This document shows, in pieces, positions 1 to 5,762 of a stretch of 8,312 nucleotides of DNA. Numbering within the stretch: position 1 is the stretch's first letter; every line of letters starts with the position of its first letter. A program made the translations under genes and the position numbers. The stretch comes from an uncultured Clostridia bacterium (lineage in GTDB: Bacteria; Bacillota; Clostridia; Oscillospirales; Ruminococcaceae). The notes beneath the pieces were generated by a model, which saw only the letters and a list, made by a program, of their open reading frames with translations, was not told the origin of the DNA and searched no databases. The DNA lies in the NCBI GenBank assembly GCA_947302065.1, contig CAMYUO010000054.1:1-8312 (forward strand), written 5' to 3'.

Positions 1-740
1 CGCTCTCCGCCGCTGTTGACGAGGCGAAGCGTACTTTTTCTCACGGACAGCCGTTTGAGCATCTGCGGGCTTATTACCGATGAGGTTATGCCGCACTCGT
101 CGATGTAGCGTTCGATAAACGCCATATCCTTGCGCTGGTCGTCGGTAAGTATATGTATCTGTGCGCCTGCCCAGAGGCTTGCGATGATATCGCACGAGGA
201 TATAGCAAAGCTGAACGGAGTAACGCTCATCTGAATGTCGTCCCTGCCGCAGCCTACCTCCTGCTGCCTTGCAGCGGTGCAGGTAAACGAGTAATGGTCA
301 TGTATGATGCCCTTTGGGTTTCCTGTTGAACCCGATGTGTATATAGCAATAGCCGCATCTTCCATATTTATTTCGGGCAGGACTTCAGCAGGCTGCTCGC
401 TGTCTATCCCGTCAAGGAAATCTGCATCAATGATGAAGTCGGCACCGCTGTCATTTTTTATGAATTCTATCCTGTCCTTCGGGTAGCTCATCGACAGCGG
501 CGCATATGCTGCGCCTGATTTGAGTATGCCAATAATAGCTGCTATGTATTCGTTGCAGCGGTCAAGCACGATCGGATATATCTTTTCTCTGCCTGCACCA
601 TTTCTTATCAGTTTCGCAGCTATCTTAGAGCTTAAAACATCGAGCTGACGGTAAGAAAGCACGTTTTCGCCGCACACAAGTGCAGTCTTCTCGGGGTATT
701 GCGAAACGATATGGGTAAATCTTTGAACAAAGTTCTCCAT
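1..740 (-). CDS. NRPS-type adenylation (AMP-binding) domain protein, N-terminal part
   Basis: The first 246 codons of an ANL-superfamily adenylating enzyme, which activates a carboxylic acid as an acyl-AMP at the cost of ATP. It is cut by the left window edge. Starting at MENFVQRF, the order of core motifs is that of a non-ribosomal peptide synthetase A domain: A1-like LSYRQLD (about residues 28-34), A2-like LKSGAAYAPLS (73-83), the P-loop A3 YTSGSTGNPKG (134-144), an A4-region segment PFSFAISSCD (175-184), and SGGE just before the edge, which precedes A5 in the family. The start is set by GGAGG five bases upstream of the ATG. There is no condensation domain before the A domain, so this is an initiation module or a stand-alone ligase. 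The A4 Asp that normally contacts the substrate amino group appears to be Ala179. The substrate cannot be named because most of the specificity pocket lies outside the window. A DltA-like or aryl/acyl-AMP ligase is possible. Confidence 0.9.
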   Translation of the reverse strand, partial: MENFVQRFTHIVSQYPEKTALVCGENVLSYRQLDVLSSKIAAKLIRNGAGREKIYPIVLDRCNEYIAAIIGILKSGAAYAPLSMSYPKDRIEFIKNDSGADFIIDADFLDGIDSEQPAEVLPEINMEDAAIAIYTSGSTGNPKGIIHDHYSFTCTAARQQEVGCGRDDIQMSVTPFSFAISSCDIIASLWAGAQIHILTDDQRKDMAFIERYIDECGITSSVISPQMLKRLSVRKSTLRLVNSGGE

Positions 741-773
741 AGTGTCCTCCAAGTATATAATAATATCTTAATA

Positions 774-802
774 ATTATACCACTTTTCGCAGCACAATTC
801 AA
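774..802 (-). promoter_or_regulatory. sigma-A promoter of the adenylation gene
   Basis: On the minus strand, TTGAAT (797-802) and TATAAT (774-779) are separated by exactly 17 bases. TGG just before the -10 gives an extended -10 (TGn). Transcription would start near 767, leaving a leader of about 27 bases that carries the ribosome site. The gene is therefore likely transcribed apart from the surface-protein gene upstream. Confidence 0.75.
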
Positions 803-895
803 TAGATATCACCTGCACAATTACGCCGAAATTACAACTTTTGTTTAGGTCATTCTGACATTATTGCGCCCGCTTGTTTTCGTTAAAACATCTAC

Positions 896-926
896 AAAAA
901 ACGGAGCAGCATTTTCAGCCGCTCCG
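896..926 (-). terminator. Rho-independent terminator after the 698-aa surface protein
   Basis: Read on the minus strand, CGGAGC (921-926) pairs with GCTCCG (902-907), with a further GC/GC pair inside. A run of six T follows (896-901). It lies 14 bases past the stop codon of the gene ending at 941 and separates it from the adenylation gene. Confidence 0.8.
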
Positions 927-940
927 ATAAAACAGTATTA

Positions 941-3037
941 TCACTTTGAAATGGTTGCTGCACCGGTAACTATGCTGTCAGGAACGGCTGCCTTGCCGCC
1001 GAGAGCATAAATGTCAGTGACCTTTTGCTTCTCAAGATATTTCTTATGTACATCTGTGAGCGAGCCGTCTGCAAGCAGCACCGGTGAAGTCTTCATTGCT
1101 GCGTAAACACCTCCTGCAAGTGCATCGGGGAAATCAGTTCCCTTTGCAACGAGCATAGTCTCCCCTGTGAGGATGTCGGCAAATGCCTCATTTACTTTTG
1201 TGCAGGTCTCATATCTGTTTTTGCCTGCAATTCTTGTTGCCTTGGTCAGACCGCAGGCATTTGCCGCCTTGTTCATCATTTCATTCGATATAACTCCCTC
1301 ACCGCCGATGACATATGCCTTTTTGACGGTGCCCTTGATACTTGCAAGGTATTCCTTTGTCGCCTTGTCTATCTCACCGTTCTTGTTCAGATATATTATC
1401 GAAGCGCAATTATTGGCTGCAATTGATCCTATAGAAAGTGCATCTGCAAAACCGTGACCGTAAACAAAGAATATCTCCGAGTTTGCTTTGCGCTGCCTTT
1501 TGCCAAGTTCTTTTGAGATTTCAACAGCGGTCTCAAATCTCGTCCTGCCTGCTATTCTTTTAGTTGTAACATTATTTGATCTCAGGGCATTTTCAACATC
1601 TTCACTGACAGCGCCTGTTCCGCCAAGGATAATGACATTATTGGCGCCGAGCCTCTTTATCTCTGCCAGAGTTTCGGATGGCAGAGTCTTGTTATCTGTC
1701 AGCAGTATCGGGCAGCTGTATGCCCATGCAAGCGGAACGCCCGCAAGTGCATCTGCATAATCCTTGCCGCTGGCAAGCACAACGTAACCCGTGCTTTTGA
1801 ATGAAGCCTGAGATATCTTCACTGCCGTTTCGTATCTGTTTTTGCCGGCAAGGCGGTCAAGAACAGTGTATCTGATACCGTTTGATCTGGCGTATGACAC
1901 AGCAGCTTCATTGTACTTATCGCAAAGGATCTTAACTCTTGATATCTTTCCGCCTTGACAGTAGCCTATTGCTTGTTTGCCTATACTTGTCACGGTGTCC
2001 GGTATTCGGATCGGCTCAAGTGAAAAGCATTGATAGAATGCTTCTTGCCCAATAGTTTTCAGTTTTGCAGGAAGTTTGATGCTTTCGAGGTTTTGGCAAT
2101 CATAAAATGTATTTTTTTCTATTGTATCAAGATTGTCGGAAAGAACGATGTTCTTAAGAAAACGACAATATTGGAAAATTCTCTCGCCCATATACGTTAC
2201 ACTGTCGGGAATAGTAACTGATTCAAGATATGCGCCGTAAAAAGCGTCGTCATTTATCTGCTTAACGCTGCTTGGGATGTTGATCGTTTTCAGTCCACAA
2301 TAGCTGAAAGCCTCCTTGCCTATAACGCCGACTGTGTCGGGAATTGTGACCGATTTGAGTTTCTTGCAATCAGCAAAAGCACGTTCTCCTATCATCCTTA
2401 TTCCGCTGCCTATGACAGCATTTTCAAGTTCCTCGCATTTATCGAATACACCTAAATGAATTACCTTGATACTACCCGGGATAGTCACGCTTTTGATCTT
2501 AGAGCAGGCAAATGTGCATTCTCCAAGGTCTGTCAGTGTGTCGGGCAAGCTTACGGATGTGATGTTTGAGCAGAAAAATGCTGCTTCTTCAATAGTTGTA
2601 ACGCTTTTCGGGATCTTCACTAATTTGAGATTTTGAGTTCCACAAAATGCGTATTCACCTATCGTTTTTACTGTGTCAGGAATAGAAATCGTCTCCATCG
2701 GGCAGCCGTCAAACAGGCGCTCGCCTATTTTTGTGATACCCGGTTCGATAACCACGTTTTTGATGGCATCCCATTGATTGAATGGCGTTATATTTCTTTC
2801 CTCGTTCCAGATGTAATATTCATAGTTGTATGTCTCACCTGTACCCGATATGGTCAGTGTGCCGTCTTCAAGTTTCCACTTGACATTTTCGCCGCATTTG
2901 CCTGTCCTGACGCTTGCTGCGCTTGCCGTGATGCTTGTGCTGTCGCCGATACAACCCTGCGGCAGTACCGATGCCGAGCCGAATACCAGTACGATTGCCG
3001 CTGCCATTGATACGATTTTTGTTGTGATAGTTTTCAT
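941..3037 (-). CDS. LRR (BspA-type) surface protein with three CWB2 anchor modules, 698 aa
   Basis: A predicted exported protein held on the cell wall. Residues 1 to about 40 form a Sec signal peptide: MKTITTK basic start, a hydrophobic core, and an ASA cleavage site near residue 40. Residues 45-73 hold the short beta module that usually precedes BspA-type LRRs (GKCGENVKW, LTISGTG). About twelve LRR_5/TpLRR units of 22-23 residues run over 92-361, with the pattern L..I.IP..V..IG..AF..C. Three CWB2 (PF04122) modules follow at about 394-490, 493-596 and 601-698, each with an (L/I)AG+(N/T)R(Y/F)ET opening, a (Y/F)(A/P)DAL core and an LGG or IGG strand. In clostridia CWB2 triplets bind an anionic secondary wall polymer non-covalently; LRRs of this kind often serve adhesion, so a binding role is inferred. 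An ATG 15 codons upstream is in frame, but AGGAGG seven bases before MKTITTK and alignment with the 791-aa paralogue fix the start at 3037. The ligand is unknown. Confidence 0.93.
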   Translation of the reverse strand: MKTITTKIVSMAAAIVLVFGSASVLPQGCIGDSTSITASAASVRTGKCGENVKWKLEDGTLTISGTGETYNYEYYIWNEERNITPFNQWDAIKNVVIEPGITKIGERLFDGCPMETISIPDTVKTIGEYAFCGTQNLKLVKIPKSVTTIEEAAFFCSNITSVSLPDTLTDLGECTFACSKIKSVTIPGSIKVIHLGVFDKCEELENAVIGSGIRMIGERAFADCKKLKSVTIPDTVGVIGKEAFSYCGLKTINIPSSVKQINDDAFYGAYLESVTIPDSVTYMGERIFQYCRFLKNIVLSDNLDTIEKNTFYDCQNLESIKLPAKLKTIGQEAFYQCFSLEPIRIPDTVTSIGKQAIGYCQGGKISRVKILCDKYNEAAVSYARSNGIRYTVLDRLAGKNRYETAVKISQASFKSTGYVVLASGKDYADALAGVPLAWAYSCPILLTDNKTLPSETLAEIKRLGANNVIILGGTGAVSEDVENALRSNNVTTKRIAGRTRFETAVEISKELGKRQRKANSEIFFVYGHGFADALSIGSIAANNCASIIYLNKNGEIDKATKEYLASIKGTVKKAYVIGGEGVISNEMMNKAANACGLTKATRIAGKNRYETCTKVNEAFADILTGETMLVAKGTDFPDALAGGVYAAMKTSPVLLADGSLTDVHKKYLEKQKVTDIYALGGKAAVPDSIVTGAATISK
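1955..2764 (-). repeat. LRR_5 repeat array, about 12 units
   Basis: The coded protein shows about twelve successive units of 22-23 residues with the TpLRR/BspA pattern, such as LKSVTIPDTV.VIG.EAF and LESVTIPDSV. The first eleven match the first eleven units of the neighbouring 791-aa protein one for one. The last unit runs straight into the spacer before CWB2. The repeats are diverged at base level, so they are protein repeats rather than perfect DNA repeats. Confidence 0.8.
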
Positions 3038-3044
3038 TGCATAT

Positions 3045-3050
3045 CCTCCT
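3045..3050 (-). promoter_or_regulatory. Ribosome binding site deciding the start at 3037
   Basis: AGGAGG on the minus strand, seven bases before the ATG of MKTITTK. The competing in-frame ATG at 3082 has no Shine-Dalgarno match upstream, and its 15 extra residues are absent from the paralogue. Confidence 0.85.
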
Positions 3051-3155
3051 GTGTTATTGTTTTGTTCTTTCAGCAGGCGCATAGATATGCGGTCATAACT
3101 CTGCCCTGCATATAACAGTCAAACAAACAACGCTTTATTCCCATTTATAAATGAG

Positions 3156-3184
3156 ATTAAATACAGATTTGTTGCTTTGCACAA
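3156..3184 (-). promoter_or_regulatory. Weak promoter candidate for the 698-aa surface protein
   Basis: TTGTGC (3179-3184) and TTTAAT (3156-3161) lie 17 bases apart on the minus strand. The -10 is close to consensus and the -35 is poor. A second option is TTGACT (3117-3122), which is a good -35 but has only TATGAC at a 19-base spacing. Neither is as good as the promoters of the two paralogues, so this gene may be expressed more weakly or need an activator. The 3038-3245 gap otherwise holds only the ribosome site and a short palindrome at 3078-3091. Confidence 0.3.
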
Positions 3185-3245
3185 AACCACAGGCACAAAG
3201 ATGCCGGGAATTGTTCAGCATTGATATGATGCAAACATAACACAG

Positions 3246-3280
3246 TAAAAAGGAGCTATTGCACGAAAGCAACAGCTCCT
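3246..3280 (-). terminator. Rho-independent terminator after the frameshifted surface gene
   Basis: On the minus strand AGGAGCTGTTGC (3269-3280) pairs with GCAATAGCTCCT (3251-3262). This is a 12-bp stem with one G-U pair and a 6-base loop, followed by a T run (3247-3250, extended by the last stem T). It sits about a dozen bases past the stop at 3292. The terminator stays in place behind the detached C-terminal piece, which supports the view that both pieces were one gene. Confidence 0.88.
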
Positions 3281-3291
3281 CTGAGAATGAT

Positions 3292-3791
3292 TCAGTTTTT
3301 TGGGATGATCCTGCACCCTGCCGCATCAGCAAGTGCAGTCACGAATTCGTCGGGAACGACACCTGTGCCGCCGAACACAATGATCGTATCCATTATCTTT
3401 GCTTTAAGATATGCTGCCTGCTCTTCGCTGTAAGACGGCTTTTTGATCGCAGTGTTTATGAGCATCATCGGCGCCTGCTTTATTGCAGCGTACATTCCGC
3501 CGGCAAGTGCATCCGGGAAGTTATTGCCCGTTGCAACGCATATCATTTCACCGGTGAGGACATCCTTGAACTGTTCATTTATCGCTACACAGGTGAGATA
3601 TCTGTTTTTGCCGTATACCCTTATCGGCTTGTCAACGCCAACTGCCTTTGCAGCCTTTTTCATCATTTCATCGCTGATAACGCCTGTGCCGCCGATAACA
3701 TATGCTTTCTTGACCTTGCCTTTTACCTTTGCAAGATATGCTGCGGTGTCGGCATCTATGTCGCCGTTTTTGCGCAGATAGATTATCGGCG
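3292..3791 (-). pseudogene. Detached C-terminal piece of the frameshifted LRR-CWB2 gene
   Basis: This stretch reads on in the -1 frame from about QAPIIYLRKNGDID at the left of the break to a stop at 3292. It encodes the second half of CWB2 module 2 (AYVIGGTGVISDEMM) and all of module 3 (YGKNRYLTC, NFPDALAGG, GGTGVVPDEF, ending IIPKN). It aligns without gaps to the same region of the two neighbours. Paired ATG codons at 3661-3666 could start a 124-aa product, but no Shine-Dalgarno sequence precedes them and they fall mid-module. Separate translation is therefore unlikely. If one base is restored near 3796-3806, the whole gene becomes about 770 aa, in line with its 698- and 791-aa paralogues. 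Confidence 0.75.
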
Positions 3792-5603
3792 CCTGTTTAT
3801 AGCCCCAACCGGATTTACAGACAATGCATCAGCATATTCCAGACCGTACACAAAAAAGATCTCTTCGGGTGCGTCACTTACCTTTTCCGCTATCGCAGCG
3901 GCTGTGCCGAATCGTGTTTTGCCTGCGATACGCTCGGTAGTTAGCCCTGCTTTTTTCAGCGATTCTTCGGAGTTCTTGCTTATAACGCCCTCACCGCCGA
4001 GAAGGATAGCCTTCTTTGCTCCAAGTCTCTTTATTTCGTCAAGCGTTTCATTCGGAATAAATTTTGTATGTGTGAGAAGTATCGGAGCGTTGAATTTCGC
4101 AGCAAGCGGTATGCCTGCGAGTGCATCTGCATATTCATATCCGTAAGCTATGATGACTGTATCTACCTTGTCAAATGAAAGCTTTGAGATAGCTGCGGCA
4201 GTCGCAAAGCGGTTGTTTCCGGCAGCTCTTAAGACCGTGCAGGGTTGTTTTACAAACTCTGCGGAAACGGTGACATCACTGTCGGGCATTACAAAGCTGT
4301 TGTTTTTGTTAACACTTATCTCTTTGCCGTCCGAAGTCTTTGCTGTGAGTTCCTTGAGAACATAGCCCTTGTCAGGTGTGGCATTAAGTGTGACAGTCTC
4401 TCCTGCTTTAGCGGTCGCATCGTCTGTCCAGTTGATAGTAAGGGTATATCTGCCGCAGAATGATGCTCCGAGACTTGCTCCGTAAAACTTGAATCTGTAT
4501 ACCGATGTTGCTTTCCCATCATAAGTAATTGCAGTATCATAGGATAATTCGCCATGTCCTACTAAGCCCTTCACCCTTTCGGTCTCGTTCCACGAATCTC
4601 CACAAACCGCAATATACTCAGCATAAGCATTATCGGTATTACAGATTATACCAAGTGCAACGGTATCGCCCTTACTTGCTGTTACCGTATCGGAGAAGTC
4701 CTCCGTTTTATCGTCTAAATAAGGAAGACTTCCATAGCATCTCCACTTGATATTCTGCGTCTTGGGTACGGTCGCTGTGACAGTGCCGTTCTTGATGTTT
4801 TTATCAACGGTCACGGTGCAGTCTGCACCGACAAAGGTAACATTGACATCTGCAAACCTTTCCTTATATGCTGCCAGCGTGCCATTTGGGACATAGCAAA
4901 GCGTTGCCTTTTCGGGCTTAAAGCACTTATTCTGAGTGCTCCAAGTCAGCTTTGTAGGATCTTCAACAAGGCAGGTGATCTGCTCGATATTGCTGCACTT
5001 CTGGAACGCAGTCGAGTAGATATTTGTAACGGTGCTTGGGATAACGACCGTTTTAAGAGCCTTGCAGCCGTCGAAAGCAGAAAAGCCAATCGTTTCAACG
5101 CCCTGCGGAAGCTCAAGCGACTCAAGCGCTGCACAGTAGCTGAACGCAGTTGTTTTTAACGTCTTCAGACTACTGTTCTGCGCAAATTCGATAGTTTTGG
5201 TTTTATTGTTCTGATAAAAAGCAAACTCACCGATAGATGTTACCGTGCTCGGTATACTTATCTGCTCATTGTTTATAAGATAGTAAAATGTACGATCGCC
5301 TATCGATGTTATGCCCTCGGCTATCTCAACAGACTTTACGTCCTCGTGGAATGAATACCACGGGGCTTTTCCGCTTGCATAGTCATACATATCACCAGAA
5401 CCTATGATAGACAGCTTTTTGCTATCGCTGTCATACTCCCATGTGGCATTGTCACCACATTTTCCGCCTTGTGTTTCAGCGCTCGCAACGATGTCCGAGC
5501 CTGTGAATAGCCCTGCAAAGTCGCTCCCCTGCGGCAGCGCCGTGCCGAGCATCAGCAGTGCCAATGCACCAGATACCAGCCGTTTGAATAGTTTACCCTT
5601 CAT
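3783..5603 (-). CDS. LRR surface protein with InlB-like domain and CWB2, truncated by frameshift (606 aa)
   Basis: An exported wall-protein gene of the same family as its two neighbours, but the most divergent. A Sec signal peptide covers residues 1 to about 42 (MKGKLFKRL, hydrophobic core, ASA cleavage site). The pre-LRR module is at 47-75 (GKCGDNATW, LSIIGSGDMYDY). Only about five LRR_5 units follow (89-210), closed by the usual end segment CYVPNGTLAAYKERF. Residues 262-450 look like an InlB B-repeat-like beta domain (CTVTVDKNIKNGTVTA and GETVTLNATPDKGY...FVMPDSDVTVSAEF), interrupted by about 115 residues of unknown type with four cysteines. CWB2 module 1 is at about 458-556; module 2 starts at 559 and breaks after SVNPVGAI, where the frame runs into NRRR and TAA. 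The open product has about one and a half CWB2 modules and may anchor poorly. AGGAGG seven bases upstream fixes the ATG. A sequencing error is a real alternative to a true mutation. Confidence 0.85.
   Translation of the reverse strand: MKGKLFKRLVSGALALLMLGTALPQGSDFAGLFTGSDIVASAETQGGKCGDNATWEYDSDSKKLSIIGSGDMYDYASGKAPWYSFHEDVKSVEIAEGITSIGDRTFYYLINNEQISIPSTVTSIGEFAFYQNNKTKTIEFAQNSSLKTLKTTAFSYCAALESLELPQGVETIGFSAFDGCKALKTVVIPSTVTNIYSTAFQKCSNIEQITCLVEDPTKLTWSTQNKCFKPEKATLCYVPNGTLAAYKERFADVNVTFVGADCTVTVDKNIKNGTVTATVPKTQNIKWRCYGSLPYLDDKTEDFSDTVTASKGDTVALGIICNTDNAYAEYIAVCGDSWNETERVKGLVGHGELSYDTAITYDGKATSVYRFKFYGASLGASFCGRYTLTINWTDDATAKAGETVTLNATPDKGYVLKELTAKTSDGKEISVNKNNSFVMPDSDVTVSAEFVKQPCTVLRAAGNNRFATAAAISKLSFDKVDTVIIAYGYEYADALAGIPLAAKFNAPILLTHTKFIPNETLDEIKRLGAKKAILLGGEGVISKNSEESLKKAGLTTERIAGKTRFGTAAAIAEKVSDAPEEIFFVYGLEYADALSVNPVGAINRRR
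4419..4769 (-). other. Inserted segment of unknown fold within the InlB-like domain
   Basis: Residues about 279-395 of the 606-aa frame lie between two halves of what reads as one beta repeat: NGTVTA before and TAKAGETVTLNATP after, which are usually adjacent in such domains. The insert has cysteines at 289, 321, 334 and 383, and many aromatic and acidic residues (RCYGSLPYLDD, CGDSWNETE, YRFKFYGAS). I do not recognise it. The neighbouring paralogues have nothing like it. The boundaries are approximate. Confidence 0.5.
4836..5339 (-). repeat. Short LRR_5 array, about 5 units
   Basis: About five leucine-rich units (for example ISIPSTVTSIGEFAF, LESLELPQGVETIGFSAF, LKTVVIPSTVTNIYSTAF), followed by the closing segment CYVPNGTLAAY. 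One unit is lengthened by NSSLKTLKTTAF. This is much shorter than the 12- and 16-unit arrays of the neighbours. Confidence 0.7.
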
Positions 5604-5664
5604 CTTTTCTCCTCCTATCTTATACTAAGTTTGTACAATTATTGAACATTCTATTTATAAATTG

Positions 5665-5693
5665 ATTATACAGCTATCTCAAACAAAAGTCAA
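5665..5693 (-). promoter_or_regulatory. sigma-A promoter of the frameshifted surface gene
   Basis: TTGACT (5688-5693) and TATAAT (5665-5670) on the minus strand with a 17-base spacer, close to perfect consensus. It lies just past the terminator of the upstream paralogue (5703-5738), so the gene is its own transcription unit. The leader of about 55 bases is AT-rich and ends in AGGAGG (5611-5616), seven bases from the ATG. Confidence 0.85.
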
Positions 5694-5702
5694 CGATTAT
5701 TT

Positions 5703-5738
5703 AAAAGAAAAGACCCTCCGCCGTTCTGGCGAAGGATC
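5703..5738 (-). terminator. Rho-independent terminator after the 791-aa surface protein
   Basis: On the minus strand GATCCTTCGCC (5728-5738) pairs with GGCGGAGGGTC (5712-5722). This is an 11-bp stem with two G-U pairs and a 5-base loop, followed by a T-rich tract TTTTCTTTT (5703-5711). It starts 24 bases after the stop codon. Confidence 0.85.
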
Positions 5739-5762
5739 CTGTCAATAGTTATGTGTAAAGCG

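Noticed and set aside
803..895. Possible small gene or RNA in the gap upstream of the adenylation gene
   Set aside because: AT-rich with no ribosome site, no open frame of note and no stable stem beyond a short GTCA/TGAC pair. It is explained as spacer between a terminator and a promoter.
2950..2968. Lipobox-like LPQGC in the 698-aa protein, suggesting a lipoprotein
   Set aside because: The residues before Cys do not fit the lipobox (L at -3 and a small residue at -2 are missing), and the paralogues have no Cys there. An ordinary signal peptidase site follows.
3038..3082. Longer start for the 698-aa protein at an ATG 15 codons upstream
   Set aside because: There is no Shine-Dalgarno sequence before it. 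The added polar residues would precede a normal signal peptide, and the paralogue starts at the MKTI position.
3786..3828. Programmed -1 ribosomal frameshift joining the two pieces of the middle gene
   Set aside because: No X XXY YYZ slippery heptamer is present in the allowed window. ATA AAC and GGG GCT do not allow good re-pairing, and I see no strong stem right after it. A missing base is simpler.
3259..4146. A long plus-strand open frame (295 codons) opposite the frameshifted gene
   Set aside because: It begins inside a terminator hairpin, has no ribosome site, is rich in Cys, His and Arg as expected of an antisense shadow, and the minus strand gives clear CWB2 homology.
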